Shown: piece after piece, positions 7,577 through 17,951 of the stretch
Layout of the letters: each line of letters starts with the position of its first letter
Numbering within the stretch: position 1 is the stretch's first letter
Assembly: GCF_000012365.1 (NCBI RefSeq)
Contig: NC_007650.1
Location: 2,850,772-2,914,771 of the forward strand
DNA length: 64,000 nucleotides
Direction: 5' to 3'
Source: Burkholderia thailandensis E264
GTDB lineage: Bacteria; Pseudomonadota; Gammaproteobacteria; Burkholderiales; Burkholderiaceae
The notes under the pieces: model-generated
The model's database searches: none
The model's input: the letters and a program-made list of their open reading frames with translations, nothing else
Told to the model about the DNA's origin: nothing
Position numbers and translations under genes: made by a program

Positions 7577-8989
7577 ATGCCCGGCACGATGAGACTGAAA
7601 CTCAAGATCTTCCTGCTTGCGATCGTGCCCTTTCTCGTGACGATCGCGGCAATCGGCCTCGGCGTGCGGCAGCAGGCAACCGTGCTCGCGCGCACGCAGC
7701 ACGCGACGATCGAAGCCGCCTATCTGTCGAGCAAGGAAATCGAGCTGAAGCATTACGTCGACCTCGCGACGAGCGCTGTCGCGCCGCTGTACGAAGCGGG
7801 CCGCACCAACGCACGCGACGACGCGCTGCTGCGCCAGCAAGCGCTCGCGATGCTGCAGAAAATGGAATTCGGCCCCGACGGCTACTTCTTCGTCTACGAC
7901 CTGCACGGCAATTCGCTGATGCATCCGCGCGAGCCCGAGCGCGTCGGACACAATTATTGGACGCTGCGCGACCCGAACGGCTCGCCGACGATTCAGCAGC
8001 TGATTGCGGCCGCATCGCGCGGCGGCGGCTACGTGCGCTACGTCTGGCAGCGGCCGTCGACGGGCAAGCTCGCGCCGAAGCTCGGCTACGTCGTCTCGCT
8101 GCCGCGCTGGGGCTGGATGGTCGGCACCGGCATCTATCTCGACGACGTCGACACCGCGCTCGCGCGGATCGACGCGCGCGCGTCGGCGAACATCGATCGC
8201 ACGATGACGTGGCTGAGCGCGATCGCGCTCGCGGGCGCCGCGGTCATCGCGCTGTGCGCGCTCGTGCTGAACGTCAGCGAATCGCGCAGCGCGGACGCGA
8301 AGCTCAAGCGCCTCGCTCAGCAGGTGGTCGAATCGCAGGAGCAGGAGCGCGCGCGTCTAGCGCGCGAGCTGCACGACGGGATCAGCCAGATGATGGTGTC
8401 GGCGAAACTGATGTTCGAATCCGCGCTCGAGCGCTTCGCGCGCCTGCCGACGCGCGAGAACGCGGCGGAAGCCGCACTGTCGAAAGGCATTGCGCGGCTC
8501 GGCGACACGCTGCGCGAAGTGCGCCGCATCTCGCACGCATTGCGTCCGACGATGCTCGACGATCTCGGCCTCGCGGCCGCGCTCGATCAACTGGTGCGCG
8601 AGCTCGGCGCGGAAACGGGCGTCGAGCTCGGCTTCACGCAGGTCGACCACAGCGGCGCGCCGCCGCTGCCCGCGCCCGTGAAAACCGCGCTTTTCCGCAT
8701 CGCGCAGGAAGCGCTGACGAACATCCTGCGCCACGCGCACGCAACGCGCGCGGCCGTCACGCTCGAACTTTCGTCGCACGAAGTCGCGCTGACGATCGCC
8801 GACAACGGCCGCGGCTTCGACGCCGAGCGCGCGCAAGCGGACGCGCGCGGCGGCATCGGCCTGCGCAACATGCGCGAGCGGCTCGACGCGCTCGGCGGCA
8901 CGCTTGCAATCGGCTCGCAGGTCGGCCATACCGTCGTCGCCGCGCGCGTGCCGCTGCCCGGCGCGGACTCAACAGGAACCCCGCGATGA
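7577..8989 (+). CDS. Cache-domain sensor histidine kinase (NarL-partner type)
   Basis: A 470-residue inner-membrane kinase. A first membrane helix at about residues 9-30 is followed by a periplasmic single-Cache domain (residues about 45-195; FGPDGYFFVYDLHGNSLMHP is typical). A second helix spans about 210-232, then come a HisKA_3 dimerisation domain with phospho-acceptor His266 in RELHDGISQ, and a C-terminal ATPase domain (HATPase_c) with DNGRGFD and GIGLRNMRERL. Such kinases sense small ligands and phosphorylate a LuxR-type regulator, encoded next with a 4-base ATGA overlap. Either ATG 7577 or ATG 7589 (MRLKLK) could be the start; the second places the membrane helix closer to the N-terminus. 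Confidence 0.9.
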   Translation: MPGTMRLKLKIFLLAIVPFLVTIAAIGLGVRQQATVLARTQHATIEAAYLSSKEIELKHYVDLATSAVAPLYEAGRTNARDDALLRQQALAMLQKMEFGPDGYFFVYDLHGNSLMHPREPERVGHNYWTLRDPNGSPTIQQLIAAASRGGGYVRYVWQRPSTGKLAPKLGYVVSLPRWGWMVGTGIYLDDVDTALARIDARASANIDRTMTWLSAIALAGAAVIALCALVLNVSESRSADAKLKRLAQQVVESQEQERARLARELHDGISQMMVSAKLMFESALERFARLPTRENAAEAALSKGIARLGDTLREVRRISHALRPTMLDDLGLAAALDQLVRELGAETGVELGFTQVDHSGAPPLPAPVKTALFRIAQEALTNILRHAHATRAAVTLELSSHEVALTIADNGRGFDAERAQADARGGIGLRNMRERLDALGGTLAIGSQVGHTVVAARVPLPGADSTGTPR

Positions 8990-9633
8990 CCACCGTTTCT
9001 TCCACGCCCCGCGCCGCGCGCCTCCTGCTCGTCGACGATCATCCGCTCGTGCGCGATGGCCTGAAGATGCGCCTCGAAGCGGCGCCCGGCCTCGCCGTCG
9101 TCGGCGAGGCCGGCAATGCGGACGAAGCGCTCGCGCTCGCCGGATCGCTCGCGCCCGATCTCGCGCTGATGGATATCGGCATGCAGGGCATGAACGGAAT
9201 CGCGCTCGCGGGCGTCTTTCACGAGCGCTTTCCGGCGATCCGCGTGCTGATGCTGTCGATGCACGACAATGTCGAATATGTGACGCAGGCGGTGCGCGCG
9301 GGCGCGAGCGGCTATCTGCTGAAGGATTCGCCCGCCACCGAGATCGTGCGCGCGATCGGCGCGGTGCTCGGCGGGCAGACGTTCTTCAGCGAGGGAATCG
9401 CCGCCCGGATGATTCAAGCGAGCGCGGAAGCGTCGCCGCTCGATCGGCTCACGCCGCGCGAGCGCGACATCCTCGATGCGCTCGCGCAAGGGCTGTCGAG
9501 CAAGCAGATCGCGCAGCGCAACGGCCTGTCGGTGCGCACGGTCGAGACGCATCGGCTGAACCTGAAGCGCAAGCTCGACATCGACGGGCAGGCGGAACTG
9601 ATCAAGTTCGCGGTGGAGCATCGCAGGCGGTAG
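8986..9633 (+). CDS. NarL/FixJ-family response regulator
   Basis: A 215-residue protein. The receiver domain occupies residues about 12-130, with the acidic pair in LLVDDHP, phospho-acceptor Asp63 in LMDIGMQG and the conserved Lys in YLLKDS. The C-terminus is a LuxR-type helix-turn-helix (LTPRERDILDALAQGLSSKQIAQ ending in VETHRLNLKRKL). It is the cognate partner of the kinase just upstream, sharing an ATGA overlap. Phosphorylation should switch on DNA binding. Its targets are not evident; the transcript ends at a strong hairpin at 9717-9738. Confidence 0.92.
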   Translation: MTTVSSTPRAARLLLVDDHPLVRDGLKMRLEAAPGLAVVGEAGNADEALALAGSLAPDLALMDIGMQGMNGIALAGVFHERFPAIRVLMLSMHDNVEYVTQAVRAGASGYLLKDSPATEIVRAIGAVLGGQTFFSEGIAARMIQASAEASPLDRLTPRERDILDALAQGLSSKQIAQRNGLSVRTVETHRLNLKRKLDIDGQAELIKFAVEHRRR

Positions 9634-9716
9634 GCGCGGCAAGCCGCGCAGCGGCAGCAGGCGCGCCGAGCGCGCGCCTGCGGCGAACCGGGCCGCTCGC
9701 GCCGCGCCACAACGAA

Positions 9717-9738
9717 AAAGGGCGCCAACGCGCCCTTT
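9717..9738. terminator. bidirectional terminator between response regulator and mlaC-like gene
   Basis: A perfect 9-bp stem (AAAGGGCGC / GCGCCCTTT) encloses a CAAC loop. A-rich bases precede it and T-rich bases follow, so it can stop both converging transcripts. Confidence 0.85.
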
Positions 9739-9770
9739 CCTCATGACAAACGCGGAGCCCGCCGGCGCGC

Positions 9771-10367
9771 TCAGTTCGCGCGCGCGTTGTGCTTCGTCAG
9801 GAATGCGATCAGGCCGTCGATGCCGCCCTGCGCGAGCTGCGCCTTGAACTGCCCCTGATAGACCTGGATCAGCCACGCGCCCGACATGTCGATATCGTAG
9901 ATCTTCCAGTCGCTGCCGATCTTGCCGAGCCGGTAGCCGACCGACTGGCTGTCGCCCGGCGTCGTCACCGTCGAGCGCACCAGCGCGTCGGTGCCGCCCG
10001 CGCCCGCCGCCTTGAACGTGAACTTCGCGTCCTGGCTGCCGAGCTGCGCGAGCGACGCCGCATACGTGCGCGTCATCAGAATCCGGAATTGCTTGTAAAG
10101 CTCCTGCTGTTGCTGCGGGCTCGCCTGCTTCCACGCGTCGCCGACCGCGATGCGCGTCGTGCGCTCGAAATTCGTCGCGGGCAGGAAGCGCGCCTCGACG
10201 ATCTGCGTGATCTTCGCCATATCGCCGGCGCGCGCGGCCGGGTCCGCCTTCATCGCGCCGACGGTGCCCTCGACGGCGTTCTTGACCACCTCGACGGGTG
10301 CGGCTTGGGCGAATGCCGAAACGGACACGACGGCCGCGGCCACAAAAGCAAACAGATGACGTTTCAT
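9771..10367 (-). CDS. MlaC/HpnM-family periplasmic lipid-binding protein
   Basis: A 198-residue protein with a Sec signal (MKRHLFAFVAAAVVSVSAFAQA). The mature domain is of MlaC (Ttg2D) type: EARFLPATNFERTTRIAVGDAWKQASPQQQQELYKQFRILM, then an Asp-Trp-Lys-Ile-Tyr-Asp stretch and GAWLIQVYQGQF, all close to the family pattern. MlaC shuttles phospholipids across the periplasm between an MlaA-type outer-membrane lipoprotein and an inner-membrane MCE complex. The HpnM relatives act with the hopanoid transporter HpnN. Both an MlaA homologue and HpnN are encoded about 25 kb away. The gene stands alone, converging on the response regulator across a shared terminator. Confidence 0.85.
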   Translation of the reverse strand: MKRHLFAFVAAAVVSVSAFAQAAPVEVVKNAVEGTVGAMKADPAARAGDMAKITQIVEARFLPATNFERTTRIAVGDAWKQASPQQQQELYKQFRILMTRTYAASLAQLGSQDAKFTFKAAGAGGTDALVRSTVTTPGDSQSVGYRLGKIGSDWKIYDIDMSGAWLIQVYQGQFKAQLAQGGIDGLIAFLTKHNARAN

Positions 10368-10657
10368 GCGTGTATCGAACCAGGGAGAGAACAAGCCGGA
10401 CGCGTCAAGGCGCCGGCGCAGACGAGACAGTATACCGAGCTTGGCGCGCTCGCGCGGCGCCGTGACGGTCTGTTACCGAATAGTCGGAATATTGACGATG
10501 CAACTGGCGAAGCGGGGCGCATCGCCATTGCCGGCACGTACGAACGCGTGCGCGGCCGATCGACGCATGCGGTCGCGAACGGACCGCGACGCGCTCTCGC
10601 CTCGCCGTCGCCGGCCGGGCACCGCTGCGCCCTTCGCCAGACGACGACGCGCGAGAC
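10368..10657. other. intergenic region, promoter side of the mlaC-like gene
   Basis: No coding sequence is supported. On the minus strand a TATACT hexamer (plus coordinates 10429-10434) lies about 60 bases upstream of the mlaC-like start and could be a -10 element, but no good -35 box accompanies it. Confidence 0.3.
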
Positions 10658-11398
10658 TCACGCGTCGAGGCAGCAGGACAGGCTCATCTCGAAGTAGCGG
10701 AAGCTGCGCTCGATGCCGGCCGCGATGTCGCGCACCTGTTCGGTGCTCGGCGATTGGCCGAGAATCGTCGCGACGATGTCGAGCGCTTCCCACGGATGCT
10801 TGTCGTCGTAGCTCGAATGCAGTTTCAGCCAGCGCATCGCGCGGCCGCGCACCGCCTCGGGAAAGCCCATCTCGTAGACGTCGGAGCGGCACAGGTCGGC
10901 GCTCCATTCGCCCGTCACGCCTTCGATCGCATAGTTGGTCGCCGCGATGCTCGCCGCGAGCGAATCCGCGCTGCTGCTCTTCCAGCACCAGTGGCTGAGC
11001 GCGAGCGCGGCGGGCGGGCTGTCGCCGTCGATCAACTGCCGGCGCGGCACGCCGCTCGCTTCCGCCCAGTTCACCCAGTGCTCGACATGGTTCAGCTCGA
11101 CGCGGATGTTGCGGATCAGATAGCGGCGCGCCTTCTCTTCGCCGGACGAATTCGTGCCGTCCGCCTTCAGCAGGTTCATCGACATGTACTTCGGAAACTG
11201 CTCGACGACGGGCCAGCCGTTCACGAAGAACGCGGCGAGCTGCCGCGGCGCGAGGCGGCCGTCGCGCATCAGCGAGAACACTTCGTGGAAACGCACGCGG
11301 TCGCGCGCCGCGCGCACCGCGCCGACCACGTCCTGCAGCCAGTGTGGATAGCTCCCGATATCCATCAAGTCGCCGTCGCGTTCAAAAGGGATATGCAA
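10658..11398 (-). CDS. haem-oxygenase-fold / TenA-like protein, putative non-haem diiron oxidase
   Basis: A 246-residue all-helical soluble protein of the TenA/PqqC/iron-containing redox superfamily. Candidate metal ligands fall in the right order: Glu and His in VELNHVEHW, Glu in NYAIEGVTGEW, and Asp/His in the HSSYDDKHPWEALDI helix. That spacing resembles haem-oxygenase-like diiron oxidases (UndA/SznF type) more than thiaminase TenA. Start: TTG at 11398, because AAGGAG lies exactly six bases upstream; an ATG at 11365 has no such site. It lies 32 bases downstream of the GGDEF-EAL gene on the same strand, so co-transcription is likely. Substrate unknown; a fatty or amino acid is possible. Confidence 0.7.
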   Translation of the reverse strand: MHIPFERDGDLMDIGSYPHWLQDVVGAVRAARDRVRFHEVFSLMRDGRLAPRQLAAFFVNGWPVVEQFPKYMSMNLLKADGTNSSGEEKARRYLIRNIRVELNHVEHWVNWAEASGVPRRQLIDGDSPPAALALSHWCWKSSSADSLAASIAATNYAIEGVTGEWSADLCRSDVYEMGFPEAVRGRAMRWLKLHSSYDDKHPWEALDIVATILGQSPSTEQVRDIAAGIERSFRYFEMSLSCCLDA

Positions 11399-11430
11399 TT
11401 TCCTCTCCTTAGTAAAGTCATCGAACCACG

Positions 11431-13872
11431 TCAATAGCCGCCCTCGCGCCACGGCGAAGGCTGAGCAAAGAAATATCCCTGGCAGAAATCGATGCCGAGC
11501 TCGCGCAACATCCCGAGCTCGACCTCGGACTCGACATGCTCGGCGACGGTGCTGCAACGCATCGAATGCGCGACTTCGTTGATCGCGCTGACGACGCCAT
11601 AGCTCACCCGGTCCGACATCATGTTCGACACGAACTCGCCGTCGATCTTCAGATAATCGATCGGCAAGCTGCGCAGATAGCGAAACGACGACATGCCCGC
11701 GCCGAAATCGTCGAGCGCGAAGCGGCAACCGATCGCGCGCAACTCGCCCATGAAGCGCGATGCGAGCTCGAGATTCTTCACGGCGATCGTTTCGGTGATC
11801 TCGAAACAGATCACCGAAGGTTCGAGACCGGAGCTCAGCAGCTCGGCGATCACGAATTCGAGAAAGCGTTCGTCGGAGATCGACGCGCCCGACAGGTTCA
11901 CGTTGTACTCGTGGTACTCGCGCGCGGGCAGCGCGCTCAGCTTGCGGAACACCGTGCGGATCACCCAGCGGTCGATGAGCCCCATCAGCCCGTAGCGCTC
12001 GGCGGCCGGCAGGAACGCGGCGGGCGAGATGTCGCGGCCCGCGCTGTCCGTCATCCGCAGCAGCACCTCCGCGCGCTCGGGCGTGCGCGAATCCGGGCGC
12101 GTGTGGACGATCGGCTGCACGTACAGGCGAAAGCCGTCTGTTTCGAGCGCGGTCTTGATCCGGCGGCTCCACTGCACGTCGCCGACGTGGCGCGCCTGCT
12201 GCAGGTCGCTCGGGTCCGCGAGCTGGATGCGGTTGCGCCCGCGCTCCTTCGCGATGTAGCACGCGATGTCGGCGAGCTTGACGGCCATCTCGAGATTGCG
12301 CGGCGCCTTGCAAAGCTCGAGCACGCCAATACTGACGCTGACCGTGAAGCGCTCGCCTTCCCACAGGAACACGAAATCCTCGAGGCTGCGGCGCAGCCGT
12401 TCCGCCTTGTTCTTCGAAGGCCACGAGCCCGCGCCGTGCGGCAGCAGCACGCCGAACTCGTCGCCGCCAAGCCGCGCGAGCACGTCGTCGTCGTCGAGGC
12501 AGCTCTGAAAGCGCTGCGTGACTTCGCGCAGCATCGCGTCGCCCGCCGCGTGGCCGCAGGTGTCGTTGATCTCCTTGAAGCGGTCGAGATCGAGCATCAG
12601 CAGCATCGAATCCGCGCGATCCTTGCTGGAGGTCGTATCGGCGAGCGCGATCTCGAGGCGGCGCTCGAACTCGACGCGATTCACGAGCCCCGTCAGCACG
12701 TCGTGCGTCGCCTGCCACGCGAGGCTTTCGAGAAATTGCTGCTCGCGCGTCATGTTGCGCAGGATCAGCACGTAGCCGATGTGGCCGTGCACGCGGTCGC
12801 CCATCTCCGAAATCGTTGTCTGCACAACGATCTTCGAATGATCGCGGCGCAGCAAATGCACTTCGCGCTTGATCGGCGTGCGCTCGTCGCGCGCCCAGAA
12901 TTCGTCGACGATGTCGACCGCGTGCCCGGTCTCCTTGTCGAGCAGCATCAGCACGCTCGACACCGGCGCGCCGACGCACGCGGCGGCCGAATAGCCGAGC
13001 AGCTGCTCGGCCGCGTTATTGATGAAGTCGACGTTCTTCGCGAGCCCGACCGTGATCACCGCCTCCGCGACCGAGCTCAGCGCCGCCTCGGCGAACGCCT
13101 CGCTGCGATCGAGCGCGTACTGGATCGACAGCCGTTGCAGCGCGGCCCTGCGCGCCCAGACGAGCGCGAGGTACATCAGGAACATCGACGCGACGAAGTA
13201 GCAGACGAGCAGCAGCGCGACGCTCGAGCGGAATTCGTCGCTGAACGCCTTCGAGAAGCGATCGGGCAGGCCGGACACGCGCTCGTTGATTTCCCACGCG
13301 CGGTTTTCAAGCGCCGTCACGCGCGGATCGTCGCGCCGGCCGCTGCTGACGAGCGCGTGCAGCTGGCTCGCGACGTTGCGGAACTCGGCGAGCTCGACAT
13401 CCGCCTGCATCCAGCACCGCAGCGCATAGTTGATCTTCGCGACCCAGCTGAGGGCGGGCAGCAGCAGCGCGGCCGCCGTCGCGTCGGTCGGATCGATGCC
13501 GCTCGCGATGATCGCCTCGCGCGCGGTCGCGCGATCGGGTGGCTGGCGCTGCAACGCGGTGCGCGCGAGGCTCAGGCGATACGGCTTGTCGATCGCGGCC
13601 TCATAGAGCTTGTACGCGCGCTCGTCGCCCGTCTCCGCGTAGCGGATCAGGTAGATGACCGCATCCTTCTGCGATTTCGACCACGTGCTCTCGCCGCCGA
13701 TGTAGACCCTGAGGAACGACACCACGGCAAGACTCACGATCACGACGCACACGAGCACCGACACCATCAGCAGGATCGGCCAGACGTCGAGCGCCGGCCT
13801 CAGTTCGGCCGCCTTGCCGCCCCTGTCGTTCAAGCCGAGCGCCTGTTCGCGCATGCTGGAAGTCCCGTTCAT
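11431..13872 (-). CDS. membrane GGDEF-EAL protein with PAS domain (cyclic-di-GMP turnover)
   Basis: 813 residues: a membrane helix near residues 30-50, a helical periplasmic domain, a second helix near 230-255, a PAS domain (about 270-390), GGDEF (about 400-565) and EAL (about 575-805). The GGDEF motif is intact (ARLGGDEFGVLLP), but the inhibitory RxxD site five residues before it is replaced by Asp residues. The EAL domain keeps the catalytic Glu (as EVLLR), FEITET, DDFGAG and KIDG. Both synthesis and hydrolysis of cyclic-di-GMP are therefore formally possible; which one dominates cannot be told. ATG 13872 is preferred because AAGGTGG lies just upstream; a longer frame to 14049 has an unlikely Arg-rich leader. 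Confidence 0.88.
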   Translation of the reverse strand: MNGTSSMREQALGLNDRGGKAAELRPALDVWPILLMVSVLVCVVIVSLAVVSFLRVYIGGESTWSKSQKDAVIYLIRYAETGDERAYKLYEAAIDKPYRLSLARTALQRQPPDRATAREAIIASGIDPTDATAAALLLPALSWVAKINYALRCWMQADVELAEFRNVASQLHALVSSGRRDDPRVTALENRAWEINERVSGLPDRFSKAFSDEFRSSVALLLVCYFVASMFLMYLALVWARRAALQRLSIQYALDRSEAFAEAALSSVAEAVITVGLAKNVDFINNAAEQLLGYSAAACVGAPVSSVLMLLDKETGHAVDIVDEFWARDERTPIKREVHLLRRDHSKIVVQTTISEMGDRVHGHIGYVLILRNMTREQQFLESLAWQATHDVLTGLVNRVEFERRLEIALADTTSSKDRADSMLLMLDLDRFKEINDTCGHAAGDAMLREVTQRFQSCLDDDDVLARLGGDEFGVLLPHGAGSWPSKNKAERLRRSLEDFVFLWEGERFTVSVSIGVLELCKAPRNLEMAVKLADIACYIAKERGRNRIQLADPSDLQQARHVGDVQWSRRIKTALETDGFRLYVQPIVHTRPDSRTPERAEVLLRMTDSAGRDISPAAFLPAAERYGLMGLIDRWVIRTVFRKLSALPAREYHEYNVNLSGASISDERFLEFVIAELLSSGLEPSVICFEITETIAVKNLELASRFMGELRAIGCRFALDDFGAGMSSFRYLRSLPIDYLKIDGEFVSNMMSDRVSYGVVSAINEVAHSMRCSTVAEHVESEVELGMLRELGIDFCQGYFFAQPSPWREGGY

Positions 13873-14188
13873 CGTCCACCTTGCCTGAGCCCCGCCGCCG
13901 CGCCGCTTCGTCGCGGCGGTCTCGTATTTTCCCGGCGCGCGCAAACGCCGGAAACGAACCGGCGGCGGCCCGTTGCCGGTCCGCCGCCAGATGCTCGAAG
14001 CGTGGCCTGTCGCGCTGTCTCTCGTATAGAGCGTGCGTAGACTGGCCATCTTGCGCGCATTCGTCTGCTCGTCGCGTTACATATGAAGCGTCTGCTGCAT
14101 GAATGCGCGTGCGCCGCCGCCCGCGCAAGCGGCGGCGCAATCGTCGGACAATCATACGACGCGCGGCGCGCCGCCGCCCAACCTTCTT
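13873..14188. other. intergenic region between lipase and GGDEF-EAL gene
   Basis: 316 bases, no gene supported and no clear terminator for the lipase transcript. The promoter of the GGDEF-EAL gene should be here. Confidence 0.35.
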
Positions 14189-15379
<1,191 letters not shown>

Positions 15380-16144
15380 TCACCACCCCAGACAGAATCC
15401 GTGCACTTTCGCGCACCGATCCTCCATCGCGACCGCCGCGCGCCATCCCGCGCCGAGCGCGATGTCCTCGACCGCCCAGCGCACGCCGTCGCTCATGCAT
15501 TCGTCGCGCGCGGCGAGCCGTGCGGGCCAAGGCATCTCCAGTTCCCGCGGATCGCGCCGCAGGCCCGCGCCGTGCGCTTTGAGCAGCGCCTCCTTGCGCG
15601 TCCAGAGCTGCAGCAGCAAACGCGCTTGCGCGCGCTTCGGCGTTTGCACGAACACGTCGCGCTCGCGCTCGCCGAGGCTGGCCGCCGCGAGCGCGTCGAT
15701 ATCGAGCTTCCGGCCGAGCGATTCGAGATCGCAGCCGACCCGCTTCCTCGCGACCGCCATCAGCACCGCGCCGCTCGCGTGGCTCACGCTGAATTCGAGA
15801 TCGCGGCCGAACAGCACCGGCTTGCCGCCCGGCTCGACGTCGAACACGAGCCGCGCCGGATCGGCGTTCAGGTATTCGCCGAGCACGACCCGCAGCATCG
15901 CGCGCGCGAACACGAACAGCTCGCGGTGCGCGCCGTACTTGAGCCTCGCCGCACGCTCGCGTTCGCTGAGCGACAGGCAATCGCGCTTCAGGTACGACCC
16001 CGCTTCGTCCGAGCGGGCGCGCCACACGTGCACCTCGCCGCGCATCAGCCGCTCCGTGAGCGCCGCCGACGGGCGCGCGACGCTGAACCGCAGCGCCGCC
16101 GTATCGTCACGCGGCATCGCATGCGGCAATCCTTCCACCATCAT
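15380..16144 (-). CDS. Sfp-type 4'-phosphopantetheinyl transferase
   Basis: A 254-residue protein with the hallmarks of the Sfp/AcpT family: FSVSHASGAVLMAVA, then VGCDLESLGR (metal-binding Asp/Glu) and WTRKEALLKAHGAGL (metal-binding Glu, CoA-binding Lys). It transfers the phosphopantetheine arm of CoA to the active Ser of carrier proteins. As the last gene of the lipid-synthase operon, its obvious substrate is the single carrier domain (Ser480) of the AT-ACP protein. It follows the DUF4345 gene by 71 bases in the same direction. Residues 1-30 before the core (MMVEGLPHAMPRDD) are poorly conserved, so the start could be one of two adjacent ATGs. Confidence 0.92.
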   Translation of the reverse strand: MMVEGLPHAMPRDDTAALRFSVARPSAALTERLMRGEVHVWRARSDEAGSYLKRDCLSLSERERAARLKYGAHRELFVFARAMLRVVLGEYLNADPARLVFDVEPGGKPVLFGRDLEFSVSHASGAVLMAVARKRVGCDLESLGRKLDIDALAAASLGERERDVFVQTPKRAQARLLLQLWTRKEALLKAHGAGLRRDPRELEMPWPARLAARDECMSDGVRWAVEDIALGAGWRAAVAMEDRCAKVHGFCLGW

Positions 16145-16215
16145 TTGTCAGTCAACCTAAGTGTTTCAAACGTTCGCCGGCCGCTCCGGCCGCGCGTGCC
16201 GCCCGCGTCGGCCCG

Positions 16216-16614
16216 TCAGCCCGCCGTTGCCGCGACGCGGCTTTGCCACCAGACGAACAGCGGCGCGCCGACGATCTCGAGTACGGTAAAGCCGATGAAC
16301 GGAGCAAACGGTGCGCCGAGCGACACGAGTGAGATCAGACGCCCGATTCCGCCGACGAAGATCATCGTCCACAGCGCGCGGAACGGCACGCCGTTGCGCT
16401 CGATGTTCGGAATCGTCCAGAACGCGCCGAGGCCGAGGCCGAACCAGACGCCTGCGTAGAAGCGCAGGTTGCCGTCGAGCGTCGCGTCGGCGGGCAGCGC
16501 GACGCCGAGCGAGGCGTACAGCGGATCGTGGATGCCCATCATGCCGAGCGCGCCGGTTGCGACCGGCACAGCCGCGAGAATCGCGGTGGCGATTTGCAGG
16601 ATGCGTTTGCTCAT
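16216..16614 (-). CDS. DUF4345-like small membrane protein
   Basis: 132 residues with four predicted membrane helices, the layout of DUF4345 proteins: MSKRILQIATAILAAVPVATG first, then LRFYAGVWFGLGLGAFW, LWTMIFVGGIGRLIS and the C-terminal FTVLEIVGAPLFVWW. The function of the family is unknown. It sits inside the lipid-synthase operon between the outer-membrane barrel gene (38 bases upstream) and the phosphopantetheinyl transferase, so a role in membrane handling of the product or tolerance to it is possible. The ATG at 16614 follows a CCCTACG stretch without a strong ribosome binding site. Confidence 0.7.
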   Translation of the reverse strand: MSKRILQIATAILAAVPVATGALGMMGIHDPLYASLGVALPADATLDGNLRFYAGVWFGLGLGAFWTIPNIERNGVPFRALWTMIFVGGIGRLISLVSLGAPFAPFIGFTVLEIVGAPLFVWWQSRVAATAG

Positions 16615-16652
16615 CGTAGGGTGGCCCTTGTTATTGGACGTTCGGCGACGTC

Positions 16653-17951
16653 CTACTGATAAAAAATGCCCAGCACCTGAACGCTGCTCGCCTCGGGCAT
16701 CGCGCCGAAGCGGCTCCACGCAGGCCCTGTCTGCCGCAGGAACTGCACCGCGACGTCGAACGTGTCGAAGCGCCGCCGCAACTCCAGCCAGTACTGCCGC
16801 CCGGCGCCCAGATCGAGCTGCGCGAAGCCCGTCAGGTCCAGACGCCGCACGAACACGTTGCGCCACGCGGCCATCAGGAACAGCCCGTGCCGCGACGGCA
16901 GCTCCTGCGCGGCGATCGACGCGCGCACCGCCCGCCCCCACGCATACGGATCGCTCGCCTGCAGCGCGCGCCACTGCGAAGCGGATGCGCCGCCGCTGTT
17001 GCCCTGCAGTTCCGCCGTCAGCGACAGGTCGACCGGCAGCGTCCACGTGAAGCCCACCGCCGAGCGCGTGCGAAACGCGCGATCGCCGTTGCCGCCGCCC
17101 GTCGCCGAACCGATCAGCGACGGCCGCCAGCCGCCCGTCCACTCCGCGTATGCGACGACCGCGTTGCCGAGCAGCACGCTCAGATTCTGCCCGAACTGCG
17201 GCGATTGCCCGCTCTCGCCATACAGCACCCATTGCGGCTGGATCGCCGGCGCGATCCGCTGGCTGCCGACGAGCATCCAGCGATCGACGCCGTTCGTGCG
17301 CTGCAAATCCGACGACGCGAACGGATCGCCCGGCATGCTGCGGCTCGCGAGCCGAGGCGACAGCATCAGCGCGATCGAGCCGGAATCCCACACGCGCTGC
17401 GCGCGCACGGCGACGCTGCCGAGCCGGTTCGCATGCCGGCTGTCCGGATCGGGCGGCACGTCGAGGCTCACCGCACCCGCCTTGAAGAAATCGGTCGGGT
17501 TGTAGCCGATCGCCGCGCCGATGCGCTCGTTGATCCGGCCCGCGTCGATCGCCAGCAGCGGCGACGGCTTCCAGCTCGCATACGCCTCCTTCACGAGCGT
17601 CACGTCGCGGTGCGACGCCGCGCCGGGCGACAGCGGATCGAACCGGTCGAACCGCATCGCGAAATTCACGCCCAGTGTCGGCGTCAGCGCGCGCTCGAAC
17701 TGGAATTCCAGCACCAACTGATTGCGCCACGATGACGCAGCATCGCGAACGTCGCTCCAGCGAACGGCGTTCTGCACGCTGAACTTCCACGGGCGCGCCG
17801 TTTCCGGCGCCGCGACGGGCGTCGCGTCCGCGAGATCGAGCGCCGCGTTCGTCGCGTCGCTCGCCGCATCCGCGTCGCCCGCGGCCGCGGCGCGCAGCGG
17901 CATCGCCGCCGCGGCCGCGCAAATCAGAACTGCCAACGATCGGCGAGTCAT
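16653..17951 (-). CDS. predicted outer-membrane beta-barrel protein of the lipid-synthase cluster
   Basis: 432 residues with a Sec signal (MTRRSLAVLICAAAAAMPLRAAAAG). A long series of amphipathic strands follows, rich in aromatic girdle residues, and the last residues are SSVQVLGIFYQ, a beta-barrel-like end. Alternating patterns such as LTAELQGNSGG and VAVQFLRQTG support about 14-16 strands. The barrel resembles DUF1302-like and alginate-export-type proteins in general look only. It overlaps the stop of the LolA-like gene by four bases (ATGA) and so belongs to the same transcript. With the ABC transporter and LolA-like protein it could form the exit path for the synthase product. Confidence 0.7.
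   Translation of the reverse strand: MTRRSLAVLICAAAAAMPLRAAAAGDADAASDATNAALDLADATPVAAPETARPWKFSVQNAVRWSDVRDAASSWRNQLVLEFQFERALTPTLGVNFAMRFDRFDPLSPGAASHRDVTLVKEAYASWKPSPLLAIDAGRINERIGAAIGYNPTDFFKAGAVSLDVPPDPDSRHANRLGSVAVRAQRVWDSGSIALMLSPRLASRSMPGDPFASSDLQRTNGVDRWMLVGSQRIAPAIQPQWVLYGESGQSPQFGQNLSVLLGNAVVAYAEWTGGWRPSLIGSATGGGNGDRAFRTRSAVGFTWTLPVDLSLTAELQGNSGGASASQWRALQASDPYAWGRAVRASIAAQELPSRHGLFLMAAWRNVFVRRLDLTGFAQLDLGAGRQYWLELRRRFDTFDVAVQFLRQTGPAWSRFGAMPEASSVQVLGIFYQ

Noticed and set aside
13872..14049. Longer start of the GGDEF-EAL gene
   Set aside because: The 59 extra residues are Arg/Gly-rich leader without homology, and ATG 13872 has a good ribosome binding site.
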